The translations under genes were made by a program, and so were the position numbers. The notes under the pieces were generated by a model. The model searched no databases, was not told the DNA's origin, and saw only the letters and a list, made by a program, of their open reading frames with translations. This document shows, piece by piece, positions 18,922 to 27,666 of a stretch of 64,000 nt of DNA (positions within the stretch are counted from its first letter, which is position 1; the number at the start of each line of letters is the position of its first letter). Origin of the DNA: Corynebacterium renale (GTDB lineage Bacteria > Actinomycetota > Actinomycetes > Mycobacteriales > Mycobacteriaceae); NCBI RefSeq assembly GCF_002563965.1, contig NZ_PDJF01000001.1, positions 434,001 through 498,000 of the forward strand. Reading direction: 5' to 3'.

Positions 18922-20525
18922 TATTGGCCCTCCATCGTGGTGATGATGGCGTCGTGGCCCGCAAGGTGCGCGTACTCGGCGGCGCGTGCCAGTACGCGTT
19001 CGCCGGGCTTGATGTCACCAGAGACTGCGATGTTGACGTCGTTGGCGATACCTACCTCGACAGGGCGCTTCTCGACGGCTCCTACCTCCGCGTTCTCGTC
19101 GCCGCTAATGACCAGTACGGCGTGGCTGCCATCCGGCTCATCGAGGACAGCGTCGCGGGGGACGGTGAGCGTGTTCTTCTCCTGACCGGTAATGACCCGA
19201 ATCTTCGCCGACGCACCCACGCGCAGCCCCTCGGTCTTGCCCGTGACTTCAATTTCGACGGGGAACGTCACCTGCTGCGTGCCCTGGCCACCGCTCTGGT
19301 TACCGGACGTCGACGCGGGTGCCTCGGGGGCGGATGCGACGGGGCTGATGGTGCGGACCACGCCGGTGAATTCGGTGCGGCCGGTTGCTGGCGTCGTGAA
19401 GCGGACCTTATCACCGGTTTTTACCTTTGACAGGTCAGCTTCCTTGAGCGCGGCGGTGAGGGTCAGCCGGGAATCATCCACAACCGTCAGCAGCGCGCCA
19501 GAGGCAGGTTGGCCGGGCTGCGCGCTCACACTGGATACCACGCCGGCGAATGGGGCGCGGACCGTGGCATTGTCTAAATCGACGCGCAGCTGTTCAACGC
19601 CTACGGCGGCGGCCCGGGAGCCAGCGTCGGCGGTCTGTTGGGCGGCGTTGAGGGCGTCCTGGGCGTCGGAGATTTGGTTGTGCGCGTTGAGTTCTGCGGC
19701 TGCGACGGCGATGTCGGCGTCATTCTTCGCGGCCCACGCTTCATCGGCGGCGCGAGCAGCTTTTGCCGCCTCTTCGGAGGTGGCGCGCAGCACGTCTTGG
19801 TGGTCGGCCTTTGCCTTCTCTAATGCCCGGTTTGCGGCGTCTTCGGCGGCGATTGCGTCACCGAGTGCGGTGGATTCGGCAACCCCACCTTCGGCGGCGT
19901 CCACGACTGCGCCGGAGGCGCGCAGGCTGGCCCGGCGCGCAGAGTCGAGGGTGTCGCGTGCTGTGTTGAGGGCGGCGAGGCTGTCGCGCACTTTGGCGTC
20001 CTGGGGCGCGGCGTTCTGTGCAGCGCGCTGGGCGTCTTCGAAGGCGTTGTTCGCTTGGCGGGCCGTCGCGTGGGCGGCGTTGATTTCGGTGTTCAGGCCG
20101 GAGGTCAGGGCGTCGTTAAGCTGGCTGAGCTTGTTCTGCGCCTGGGTGACGGCCTGTTGTCCCTGCTGGTACTGGTTGGTGAAGTCGGCGGATTGCTTGT
20201 CCAGTTCGCGCTGCAGCTGGGCGGCGTCAAGACGGGCGACGATTTGGTCGGCGGTGACCCGGTCGCCGACTTTGACTGGGACCTCCGCGACTGGGACGCT
20301 CAGGTTCGTGTAGAGACCGGCCGTGCGCGCTGAGGCGACCGTCCCGGAAATGGGTACGGTGGTTTCAAGCTCGCCCTGTTCGAGCGTGACGACGTCAGCC
20401 GTCGGCACAATATTCGCCGACTTTGCACCGCGCGTGCACGCCCACGTCAACGCGAGGACGAGTACCACGATGATTGCGACGATGATGCTGATTTTCTTCC
20501 AGCGGGAATGTTTTTCAGTAGCCAC
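18921..20525 (-). CDS. MacA/HlyD-like efflux adaptor protein
   Basis: A 534-residue membrane-fusion protein with one N-terminal transmembrane segment (about residues 12-29), a lipoyl/barrel-sandwich half, a long alanine-rich coiled coil at about residues 105-300, then the second lipoyl half (FAGVVSSVSAQPGQPASGA) and beta-barrel domains. Such proteins carry substrate from MacB-type permeases across the envelope. The start is the GTG at 20525. The coiled coil is longer than in the sister adaptor at 21802-23124. Confidence 0.85.
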   Translation of the reverse strand: MATEKHSRWKKISIIVAIIVVLVLALTWACTRGAKSANIVPTADVVTLEQGELETTVPISGTVASARTAGLYTNLSVPVAEVPVKVGDRVTADQIVARLDAAQLQRELDKQSADFTNQYQQGQQAVTQAQNKLSQLNDALTSGLNTEINAAHATARQANNAFEDAQRAAQNAAPQDAKVRDSLAALNTARDTLDSARRASLRASGAVVDAAEGGVAESTALGDAIAAEDAANRALEKAKADHQDVLRATSEEAAKAARAADEAWAAKNDADIAVAAAELNAHNQISDAQDALNAAQQTADAGSRAAAVGVEQLRVDLDNATVRAPFAGVVSSVSAQPGQPASGALLTVVDDSRLTLTAALKEADLSKVKTGDKVRFTTPATGRTEFTGVVRTISPVASAPEAPASTSGNQSGGQGTQQVTFPVEIEVTGKTEGLRVGASAKIRVITGQEKNTLTVPRDAVLDEPDGSHAVLVISGDENAEVGAVEKRPVEVGIANDVNIAVSGDIKPGERVLARAAEYAHLAGHDAIITTMEGQ

Positions 20526-20552
20526 GGGTTGAGCATAAACGCCCCGAGGTCG

Positions 20553-21812
20553 TTATTCATAGCGCAACGCGACGATTGGGTCTAATTGTCCAGCTTTCAC
20601 AGCGGGGTATGCACCAAATAACAGGCCAATCACAGCCGCGAACGCAACGGCTGCCGCCGCTTCGACGAGTGGCACGCCGATGCTCACGCCCATGGCCGCG
20701 GCGGCCGTAAACCCGCACCCCAGGCCGGCGACAACGCCGATGACCCCGCCGAATGCGCAAATCACCATGGCTTCGATGACGAATTGGGCGGCGATTGCGC
20801 GCTGCGTGGCCCCGAGTGCTTTGCGCACCCCAATCTCGCGGGTTCGTTCGGTGATGGAAACTAACATGATGTTCATCACTCCGATGCCCGCAACGAGCAA
20901 CGCAATCGCGGCAATCGCGGACATGACCCACGTGATGAGGGTGACGATGCCACTGATGCGCTCGAAGTTGGCGGTGTAGTCGTAGACGCGTGCGTACGCG
21001 TAGGGATTGTCGGCGTAAAGCGCGTCGGCGAGCCGCACGAGCTGGGTGTGGGCGACGTCGGCGTCGGCACCGCGGGCCAGGGAGACCCCCACCGAGCGGA
21101 AGGCGGGCGGCGCGCCGAGTAGCCCGGCTAGCGTGGTGTAGGGGACGTGGGCGCGCGGCGCGGCGTCGGGGTTGACGAGGCCGCCGGCGATTTGGGGCGC
21201 ACGCGTCACGCCGACGATGGTGAAGGCGACGCTGGTGCCGGATACGTCGACGGTGACGCTCTGCCCCAGTGCGGTCTGGGGCGTCAGGCCGTCGGGCAGG
21301 GCTTCCTCAGGCACGGTGATGACGCGCTCACCGGCGCCAATGTCGCTGCTGAGGACACCACGCCCGGCAAGAAATACCACGTTGTTGACTTCGGCGAAGT
21401 CTTCGTTGACGCCGAGCACGGTCGCTTCGATGGCCTCCGCACCGATGGAAAGTGTGGTGACGTCGAGGATGGGCCCGTAGGCGGAGACGCCGCGAATCTG
21501 GTCGCCTAGGTCGTCGCGGAGAATGTCGAGGTCGTTTTCGGTGAGCAGGTCTCCGGCGATGATGTCGCCGCCGAGGTTGTAGTCGTCGGCGTTGGAGGTG
21601 GTTGCGGCGCGCGCTTCGATGGTGAGTTGGAAGTCGGCCATGCCGAGAGTTTCTACGTCGTGGAGGGTGCGCAGCCGGAGGGCGTCGCCAAGCATGGAGA
21701 TGGAGATGACGGCCATGATTCCGATGATCACGCCCAGCAGTGTGAGCACGGATCGGAGCCGGTTGATGCGCAGGCTCGCCCAGGCCAGGGCGACGGCTTC
21801 TTTAATTCCCAT
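20553..21812 (-). CDS. MacB-like ABC transporter permease (FtsX type), second copy
   Basis: A 419-residue permease with the same layout as the one at 16982-18247: N-terminal helix (LTLLGVIIGIMAVISI), large outer domain and three C-terminal helices with LVAGIGVMNIMLVSITERT and REIGVRKALGA. It overlaps the upstream adaptor by 11 bases. No ATPase gene follows it directly, which suggests that it shares the ATPase at 18244-18921 or pairs with the other permease. Confidence 0.9.
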   Translation of the reverse strand: MGIKEAVALAWASLRINRLRSVLTLLGVIIGIMAVISISMLGDALRLRTLHDVETLGMADFQLTIEARAATTSNADDYNLGGDIIAGDLLTENDLDILRDDLGDQIRGVSAYGPILDVTTLSIGAEAIEATVLGVNEDFAEVNNVVFLAGRGVLSSDIGAGERVITVPEEALPDGLTPQTALGQSVTVDVSGTSVAFTIVGVTRAPQIAGGLVNPDAAPRAHVPYTTLAGLLGAPPAFRSVGVSLARGADADVAHTQLVRLADALYADNPYAYARVYDYTANFERISGIVTLITWVMSAIAAIALLVAGIGVMNIMLVSITERTREIGVRKALGATQRAIAAQFVIEAMVICAFGGVIGVVAGLGCGFTAAAAMGVSIGVPLVEAAAAVAFAAVIGLLFGAYPAVKAGQLDPIVALRYE

Positions 21813-23124
21813 GGATGGTCACAGGCTTGCCGACGAGCCCCGCGTACCGCTGCGGGTTCTCCAGGACCTGTTCGCCCGCCCGGATGTCGCCACGCACCTC
21901 GATGCGTGCGCCCTGCGTGGTCAGCGGCGTCACCTGGCGGCGTTCCACCACCTGGCCGGGCCCCAGGACCAGCACGGAACCGTCCGCGACGGCGCCGGCG
22001 GGCACTAGCACGAGGTCGGGGTCGGCGTCGGCGCCAGGTTCCTCCACGACGAGTTCAATCGTGGCAACCGCGCCGACGAGCAGCGGCTCCACGTCCCCGT
22101 CAGGCCGAATCTGCACGGGAAAGTAGGGGCGCCCGGTCGCGTCTTCGCTTCTCGACGCCACCGTCCCGCTGACCGGCGACACCTGCTCGACAACACCGGT
22201 AAATTCGCGGTTCCCGGTCGCGGACGTCGTGAAGCGTTCCTTCATGCCGGGGCGCACGGCTGCCACATCGACGTCGCGGACGCTCGTGTGCACGACGATG
22301 GCGGAATCGTCGATGATCGTCAGCAGTGCTCCCACAGCCGGCTGCCCCGCAGTGGCCAGAACCTCGCCCACGACCCCGCCAAACGGGGCGCGCACCTCAC
22401 TGGGATCGCCTGTAATCTGCGTCTTCTGCAACTCCGTAGACGCCTGCGCCTGGCGAGCAGACACCACCGCGGCAGTATCGTTCGCGTTCTTCTGCGCGTT
22501 CGCCACCTCCTGGCGCAAACGCTCGGCGACGAGCTGCGCGTTACGCTGCGCGTCGTCGAGGGCGCGCTGCGCCTGGCCAGCCCGCTGCTTCGCCGCCGCT
22601 TCCGCCACCGGATCCCCGGCGACTTCAGCCGCCTTAGCTTCCGTATTCGCCGCAGCAATCGCAGCCTCCGCGTCGCGGACAGCACGCCCCGCACTGACCT
22701 GATCCGGGTGATTACCCTCCTGCACCTCCTTCGTGATGCGGGCAAGGTTTTCCTGGGCGCGACGCTGCTCCACATCGCCTTCCACGCGGCGGGTCTGCGC
22801 CTCCGCGGCTTTCGATTGTGCCTCCAGCTCCTGCTTCGACGTGTCCAGAACGGCAACGACCTGGCCTTCTTGCACCCGGTCGCCGGCGACCACCGTGATG
22901 CGCGTGACCGGGGCCTCCACCTCCGGGTACACGGCCGCCTTGGTGCGCGAATCCACCTGCCCCGTCAAGTTGAGAGTGAGTCCCCCGTTCTCACTGTGCG
23001 CCGTGGACACGTCGGCGGCGTCCACTGTCTCCCCGCGGAACAGGATGGGTATGAGGAAGACCCCGAGTACAGCGATGATCACCACAACCACCGCGGTGGA
23101 AAGCACAACAGCGCGCTTCTTCAC
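21802..23124 (-). CDS. MacA/HlyD-like efflux adaptor protein, second copy
   Basis: A 440-residue membrane-fusion protein: N-terminal transmembrane segment (VVLSTAVVVVIIAVLGVFLI), split lipoyl domain around an alanine/glutamine/arginine-rich coiled coil (about residues 110-235), and C-terminal barrel domains. The start is a GTG at 23124 preceded by AGGAGG. It is the first gene of the five-gene efflux operon, which ends only about 110 bases from the prophage left end. Confidence 0.87.
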   Translation of the reverse strand: MKKRAVVLSTAVVVVIIAVLGVFLIPILFRGETVDAADVSTAHSENGGLTLNLTGQVDSRTKAAVYPEVEAPVTRITVVAGDRVQEGQVVAVLDTSKQELEAQSKAAEAQTRRVEGDVEQRRAQENLARITKEVQEGNHPDQVSAGRAVRDAEAAIAAANTEAKAAEVAGDPVAEAAAKQRAGQAQRALDDAQRNAQLVAERLRQEVANAQKNANDTAAVVSARQAQASTELQKTQITGDPSEVRAPFGGVVGEVLATAGQPAVGALLTIIDDSAIVVHTSVRDVDVAAVRPGMKERFTTSATGNREFTGVVEQVSPVSGTVASRSEDATGRPYFPVQIRPDGDVEPLLVGAVATIELVVEEPGADADPDLVLVPAGAVADGSVLVLGPGQVVERRQVTPLTTQGARIEVRGDIRAGEQVLENPQRYAGLVGKPVTIHGN

Positions 23125-23208
23125 GGGACCTCCTCGGTGGCCTAGCCGGTGTCAGACAAAACAAAAATAGACTACACCAAGCAACCATCGCATGCCCCCA
23201 CGACGCAT

Positions 23209-23243
23209 AAACCCCAGGCCGGTGCGAAACCGGACTGGGGTTT
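23209..23243 (-). terminator. Original tRNA-Thr terminator, now at attL
   Basis: AAACCCCAG pairs with CTGGGGTTT and an inner CCGGT/ACCGG stem extends the hairpin. Minus-strand transcription leaving a tRNA would end here. Since integration moved the working tRNA to 60.2 kb, this hairpin is left beside only the tRNA's 3' remnant. Confidence 0.7.
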
Positions 23244-23291
23244 TGGTGGAGCCGCCTGCGAGAATCGAACTCGCGACCTTCTCATTACGAG
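23235..23291. repeat. attL: 57-bp core repeat with 3' end of tRNA-Thr
   Basis: Identical to 60159-60215 and different immediately outside. Bases 23247-23291 are the last 45 bases of tRNA-Thr including the encoded CCA. Beyond 23291 the sequence no longer matches the tRNA, so this copy is not a functional tRNA. Confidence 0.95.
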
Positions 23292-23334
23292 GGAAACACT
23301 TTATGGTCCTGACCTGCACCTATATGAGGTTTGC

Positions 23335-23350
23335 TCGGTGGGCGTTCGGT
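23335..23350. promoter_or_regulatory. Candidate integrase arm-type sites, left side
   Basis: TCGGT occurs at 23335-23339 and 23346-23350, exactly 11 bp apart, each preceded by GC or GT. The same GYTCGGT unit with the same spacing occurs three times beside attR. Helically phased repeats on both sides of an att core are the expected layout of integrase arm-binding sites. This is inferred. Confidence 0.5.
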
Positions 23351-23377
23351 GAGGATTTTTGATGCCCAGGCCGGGAA

Positions 23378-23422
23378 ACGAAAAGAGTGCCCCGACGGTC
23401 CAGTTGCGGACCGTCGGGGCAC
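23378..23422 (-). terminator. Terminator at the end of the prophage late operon
   Basis: A perfect 15-bp stem (23387-23401 with 23408-23422) around a six-base loop is followed on the minus strand by TCTTTTCGTTT. It begins only four bases past the last late gene and blocks read-through into the att site. Confidence 0.9.
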
Positions 23423-23425
23423 GGT

Positions 23426-23770
23426 TTAAAGGTCTGCTTTCACAGACGGATGTAACTCGATTTTCAGCGCAGGGTTGGACTGCATCACGCCACGGATTCC
23501 AGAAAGCGCCCAACCGTATTTCTCGCGGACTCGCTCAAGTTCCTCACGTGCTTCAGCGAGTTCTGCGCGGGCCTCACGGGCTTGGACGGTCATCTCTTCG
23601 ATGACGTCCAGGAGCCGTTGAGTAGCGTCAGAGACCGTGGCTTCATCGGACGCGGGATCTGGCGGGGACTTCTTGCGCATCACCCAGACCAGAAGAACAG
23701 TTCCCACGACGAACATTCCAACAGCAAGCGCAGACCACGGGTTATCGGCGTTCGTTGGGTCGAAGTGCAT
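23426..23770 (-). CDS. Small membrane-anchored coiled-coil protein, lysis region
   Basis: A 114-residue protein with one N-terminal transmembrane helix (about residues 12-30) and a following coiled coil (about residues 45-90, EEMTVQAREARAELAEAREE). AAGGGGG lies before the ATG at 23770. It is the last gene of the late operon and overlaps the previous one by 29 bases. Single-helix plus coiled-coil proteins at this place often act late in lysis, like spanin-type or second holin proteins, but no specific role can be assigned. Confidence 0.7.
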   Translation of the reverse strand: MHFDPTNADNPWSALAVGMFVVGTVLLVWVMRKKSPPDPASDEATVSDATQRLLDVIEEMTVQAREARAELAEAREELERVREKYGWALSGIRGVMQSNPALKIELHPSVKADL

Positions 23771-24215
23771 CGGCAACCCCCTTGTCAGTGACGCGGACAG
23801 TGATCTCGGTACGACGGCCGCGCCATACGGCCCAGGCTGCGAGCACCACAATCGTCAGAAACCCGCTCCCACGGTCAAGGAACGCAGCCGGGGAAACGAG
23901 GATGAATGCCGCGCCCCACAGCCCCAGCGTGGCGGCCATGACGTACAGTGCCGCACCCGCAATGGGGCTGGACCACCACTTGGCGCAACACACAGCGACA
24001 AGGCCAGTCACGCACCACACGATCGCCCACGCCCAGCCCGGGAAAGGGAGCAGCTGCGCGGGAATACCCGGCGCGCCGCTGCCGGCTAGGTAACCGATGC
24101 CGCGGGCAAGAAAAAAGACCCCGAGGATGACGAGCACTCCGGAGTCTGTGAGCATGAGCTTGCGTAGTCGTCTGACTGGGCCTTTCAGCTTTTCGGGCAG
24201 CAATTCAATTGGCAT
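23742..24215 (-). CDS. Multi-pass membrane protein of the lysis cassette
   Basis: A 157-residue protein with about four hydrophobic helices (for example GVLVILGVFFLARGIGYLAG and WAIVWCVTGLVAVCC). AGGAGG precedes the ATG at 24215; a GTG two codons earlier lies in that ribosome site. It follows the holin gene by nine bases. Position suggests a second holin, antiholin or other membrane factor. The family is not recognised. Confidence 0.7.
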   Translation of the reverse strand: MPIELLPEKLKGPVRRLRKLMLTDSGVLVILGVFFLARGIGYLAGSGAPGIPAQLLPFPGWAWAIVWCVTGLVAVCCAKWWSSPIAGAALYVMAATLGLWGAAFILVSPAAFLDRGSGFLTIVVLAAWAVWRGRRTEITVRVTDKGVADALRPNERR

Positions 24216-24224
24216 GGGCACCTC

Positions 24225-24524
24225 CTAGTGGTAGGAGCTGAATTGGGATTCGGCATGGTGCTCTGGGGCGGGGAATTCACTGAGCGGGACGCCCACTGGG
24301 GCTTCGTCAGATTCCTTGCCGGTGTTTACTGCCGCAATCAAGCCGCCGATGAGGGCTGCTAGGCCGCCGGTTTGTCCAAGCCAGGAATCGACCTGTTCGG
24401 GCTGGACGATGCCGAATACTGTTAGGACAAGCCCCACCACGGCTACTGCAACGTAGATTGCGAGGCGAATCCACCAGGGTGTGCCGATGACGGCACGGGG
24501 TTTAGGCGCACGACCGTTCTTCAT
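24225..24524 (-). CDS. Holin
   Basis: A 99-residue protein with a short basic N-terminus, two transmembrane helices (about residues 20-40 and 56-72) and a charged C-terminal tail, the pattern of many actinophage holins. It overlaps the endolysin stop by four bases (ATGA) and has GGAGG within the lysin gene's end. It should form the membrane lesion that releases or activates the endolysin. Confidence 0.8.
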   Translation of the reverse strand: MKNGRAPKPRAVIGTPWWIRLAIYVAVAVVGLVLTVFGIVQPEQVDSWLGQTGGLAALIGGLIAAVNTGKESDEAPVGVPLSEFPAPEHHAESQFSSYH

Positions 24525-25915
24525 TGCTTCTTCCTCCATTCGGTGAGTTTCTTCCAGATCGCCACGAGCATGTTTGCGTGCATGTCCTCGATTTTTCGGT
24601 CCAGTTCCAGGACGTAGCCTGCGATGGTGTCGCGGAATTCCGAGCGCTGGCCATCTGGGTTGATGTAGCGCGACTGGAAATCGTGGGCTAATTCGTGGTG
24701 AATACGCCTGGTTTTCTCGAGCAGTTCCCGCTGCTCATCGTCAGTGAGTGCCATGAGTGGCCCCTTTCGTTGAAGATTTTTCCCCGTAAAGATTGCGGCG
24801 AGCTCATCGCGAGTCCCGCGGAAAGCGTTGACGTCGACGTATCTGCCAGCGACAGCACCGTTTGAGCCGTACTGGAGGATGTCTGGCCTGCGGTCACCGA
24901 GCGGGTACGACCATCCGGGGTGGGCGTTACCGCCCTCGGATTGATACAGGTCGCGGCCTGGGCCGTAGGCGTTGCGCTTGCCATAGTGGGAGACCCATAG
25001 GTGGCCAAGGCCGTCCATCGATGGTTCACCACCTGGCATGTGCTCCCAGTACCAGGCACCTGAATAGATTCCCGGGACGTAGTAGCCGCGACGCTCGAGT
25101 TCGCGTTTTGCTTCCCACACGTCTGTGCCCGTGAGCAGCTTGCGGTTGGCCGAATCCACAGACTCGACGTCAATCCAGACGCCCAGGTCCCGGCGCCCGC
25201 CCATCTGCTGGTCAATGACATCGACCTGCTGGTTGATGGTGGTGCCCTCAGATGGAGCCCTGAGATACCAATATGTGGCCACCAGTATGCCAGCTGCTTC
25301 AGCGTCAGCTAGATGTGATTGGAAGGTCCGGTCACGATACGTGCCATCACAGAGCCGAAGAATCGCGAACTCCCACCCCTCACGTTTTGCTTGAGCTAGG
25401 CTCATGCCGTCCTGGTGCTCGGAGACGTCAACACCAAACACGGTGGCCGACGGGCTCTTGTCCTCAGCGGCCTCGCCCGGCCACCGGGCCCCGGCAAGCA
25501 CCTTCTGCGGATCTAAAATCGATTCCCCTAAAACCCGGCGCACGGCTGGGACCCAAGAGTAGCGGTAGAACTCGAAGTGCAGATGCGGGGCTACACCTCC
25601 GTTGGTGGCGGAGTTGGGGTCGATACGGCCAATCCGTTGTCCCTCGCGGACGTTCTGGCCTGCGGCCACTTCGGGGATGATGTGGCCGTAGACAGATTCG
25701 CCACCACCTACACTGGCGGGGTGGTCGAGTCTGATCCATCGTCCGAAGCCTTGTGCCGGTCCTGCCTGGACGACGGTTCCGTCTTTGACGGCGTAGATGG
25801 GGTATCCACCACAGCCGCCGGCACGTCCGTAGTCGGTGCCCCAATGGGTGGTGCCCCAGCGCTGTCCTAGCGGACTGGTGACAATAAAGGCCTTTTGCAC
25901 GGGCATTGTGACCAT
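24521..25915 (-). CDS. Bifunctional endolysin: M23 endopeptidase plus GH25 muramidase
   Basis: A 464-residue cell-wall hydrolase. Residues about 8-145 form an M23 metallopeptidase (THWGTDYGRAGG with zinc-binding H and D, then HLHFEF). Residues about 165-370 form a GH25 lysozyme (FGVDVSEHQDG and VWIDVES). The last about 77 residues, from MALTDDEQRELLEK, are a charged helical tail. The start at 25915 follows GGAGGGAACT. Inside the gene, ATG 24754 has its own strong ribosome site, listed separately. The enzyme cuts both peptide cross-links and glycan strands. Confidence 0.9.
   Translation of the reverse strand: MVTMPVQKAFIVTSPLGQRWGTTHWGTDYGRAGGCGGYPIYAVKDGTVVQAGPAQGFGRWIRLDHPASVGGGESVYGHIIPEVAAGQNVREGQRIGRIDPNSATNGGVAPHLHFEFYRYSWVPAVRRVLGESILDPQKVLAGARWPGEAAEDKSPSATVFGVDVSEHQDGMSLAQAKREGWEFAILRLCDGTYRDRTFQSHLADAEAAGILVATYWYLRAPSEGTTINQQVDVIDQQMGGRRDLGVWIDVESVDSANRKLLTGTDVWEAKRELERRGYYVPGIYSGAWYWEHMPGGEPSMDGLGHLWVSHYGKRNAYGPGRDLYQSEGGNAHPGWSYPLGDRRPDILQYGSNGAVAGRYVDVNAFRGTRDELAAIFTGKNLQRKGPLMALTDDEQRELLEKTRRIHHELAHDFQSRYINPDGQRSEFRDTIAGYVLELDRKIEDMHANMLVAIWKKLTEWRKKQ
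24752..24767 (-). promoter_or_regulatory. Internal ribosome-binding site and in-frame start inside the endolysin gene
   Basis: AAAGGGG-CCACTC-ATG is a near-ideal Shine-Dalgarno site with six-base spacing, in the endolysin frame at codon 388. Translation here would give a separate 77-residue C-terminal product (24521-24754). Several phage lysins produce such C-terminal fragments that assemble with the full-length enzyme. Use of this start is inferred. Confidence 0.5.
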
Positions 25916-25941
25916 AGTTCCCTCCTTTCTGGAGTTATAAG

Positions 25942-25960
25942 AAAAGCCCCACAGTGGGGG
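25942..25960 (-). terminator. Terminator between tail fibre and endolysin genes
   Basis: CCCCA (25947-25951) pairs with TGGGG (25955-25959) around CAG, followed on the minus strand by CTTTTCTTAT. The stem is short, so partial termination is plausible and would lower lysis-gene expression relative to tail genes. Confidence 0.6.
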
Positions 25961-25986
25961 GCGTAATTCCGATAGCTTTATAGGGT

Positions 25987-27651
25987 TTATAAGTACATGA
26001 TTTTTTCCTCTAGTATGTTCAACCTGCTCATGATTTCGCGGGTAAAGTTATTTAGCACTTCAATCAAATTAAGTTCTCCCAGGTATAAACCCATGCCTGG
26101 TGTATCTGTTGTAATACCTAGCCTGATTTCCCCCCCGGCTGCGTGAACGCCATCACCAATCGCAATCCCACCAACTTCTGCAGTAGCTCCTCGACCTATT
26201 GCCACTCCATGCGGCTCATAATCGCTTTTGCGGCCAGCTGCTCGAGCACCATCACCAATCGCAACACCAGCCCCTTGGGCTGCAGCTTCATTACCGATAG
26301 CTACACCGTCCCCGCTGTCACTAGCTAAGCCCTGGACATCCGATCGTGGGCCTATTGCAATTGCGCCCTCGCCCAAGGGCTCCCCCACAGTAATCGGAGG
26401 TTTACCGCCAAGAGTATCCCAGGTCGGCGCCCCAATATCTGTACGCAAACGCTCAAGCTGCTCCGGGGTCAGCTGCTCAAATCCCACAGTTCCGGGTTTC
26501 CCTTCAGGCCCCGGTTCTCCCTTCGGACCACGCAACGAAGGAGATTGCTTCCCCATTACCGTCAATTTGTCTCCAGCCCAGGAGATACTATCTGTCGCTT
26601 CGCGGAAAAAGTCACCGAATTCCTCAGTCTGCCGCATGCTTCTGTCTGCAGCAGCGACAGCTTTTCGTTCAGCGTCCTCAGCCCGTGAAGCATATTCGGC
26701 CGTATTTTTCTCAGCCGTGTTCCACGCAGTAACTAGCTCGTTACCCTTTTCTTCAAAAACTGCGGCAGCAATACCAGTTTTGACTAAAACAGCTTGGGCT
26801 TCTTCTAAGGAGGCTTCGGCCTTCTGCGATGCCGAGGTAACCTTTTGAGCTTCCGTACCAGCCGTTTTAGCCGAATCAGCAGCTTTTTGCTCGCTCCGTC
26901 CCGCAGCCTCTGCGGCTGTCATCGACTGTGATGCTGAAGTTTTGGCTTCTTGCGCCGACTTACTTGCTTCTTTTCTAGCCTTTTCTACTTGGGATTGAGC
27001 ATCTACAGCCAAGCCAGCCTGAGTGCTGGCTGTATCAGCCATCGACGTGGCTTGTGAGGCAGAAGATTCTGCAGCTGATTGAGCTGTGCGTGCGACATCT
27101 GCGGAAGCTTGCGACTGTGCAGCACTCTTAGCCGAATTTTCTGCAGAAATACCTGCTGCAGAAGCAAAGGATTCTGCCTGAGAGAGGTACATGTTGGTAT
27201 TGTTCTCCGATTCCAATGCCGCTTTCTGGGCTTTCACCGCAATTTCGCCAGCCGATGATGCGCTGGCAGCAGACTGTTCTGCTTTCTGAGCAGCCTCACG
27301 CGCAGCACGTCGGTCAGCGACGACCTCACCAGCCAGACACTCCAGCACAGAACGGTCAGCCTCACCAGCGACCTGGGCAGCGAGGACACACTCCTCCAGC
27401 GTCGCGGTCGATGTCGCCGGCACGACCAGGCGCACCACATCCGACACTGCGCCCACCCAGGTCAGAACCAGCACGGCCGGACCCGGAATGCATTCAAATC
27501 GCACCTGTCCGCCTGACACGGTCACCGGTGCGGACTCCGGGGTGACTACACCGCCGCCGTGAGGGCGATGGCCAGGGGCCCGCACAAGCACCTGCGCCAC
27601 GCTTGATTGTTGATTCGTGACCGCTTTAAGCGGCCCAGACACAGTAGTCAT
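25987..27651 (-). CDS. Trimeric tail fibre with coiled-coil, collagen-like and YadA-head-like repeats
   Basis: A 554-residue protein. Residues 1-100 form a beta-rich tail-attachment domain. Residues about 105-355 are an alanine/serine/glutamate-rich coiled-coil stalk. Next is a short collagen-like stretch (GPKGEPGPEGKPG). From about residue 425, repeats such as GVAIGNEAAAQGAG, GVAIGDGARAAG and GIAIGDGVHAAG match the left-handed roll of YadA-type adhesin heads. The end is a short heptad helix (LNLIEVLNNFTREIMSRL). This is a likely host-receptor binding fibre. AGGAGG precedes the start. Confidence 0.85.
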   Translation of the reverse strand: MTTVSGPLKAVTNQQSSVAQVLVRAPGHRPHGGGVVTPESAPVTVSGGQVRFECIPGPAVLVLTWVGAVSDVVRLVVPATSTATLEECVLAAQVAGEADRSVLECLAGEVVADRRAAREAAQKAEQSAASASSAGEIAVKAQKAALESENNTNMYLSQAESFASAAGISAENSAKSAAQSQASADVARTAQSAAESSASQATSMADTASTQAGLAVDAQSQVEKARKEASKSAQEAKTSASQSMTAAEAAGRSEQKAADSAKTAGTEAQKVTSASQKAEASLEEAQAVLVKTGIAAAVFEEKGNELVTAWNTAEKNTAEYASRAEDAERKAVAAADRSMRQTEEFGDFFREATDSISWAGDKLTVMGKQSPSLRGPKGEPGPEGKPGTVGFEQLTPEQLERLRTDIGAPTWDTLGGKPPITVGEPLGEGAIAIGPRSDVQGLASDSGDGVAIGNEAAAQGAGVAIGDGARAAGRKSDYEPHGVAIGRGATAEVGGIAIGDGVHAAGGEIRLGITTDTPGMGLYLGELNLIEVLNNFTREIMSRLNILEEKIMYL

Positions 27652-27666
27652 CTACTTCCTCCTTAT

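Noticed and set aside
23247..23291. Second tRNA-Thr gene at the left prophage end
   Set aside because: Only the 3' 45 bases match; the anticodon loop and 5' half are absent, so it is the attL remnant.
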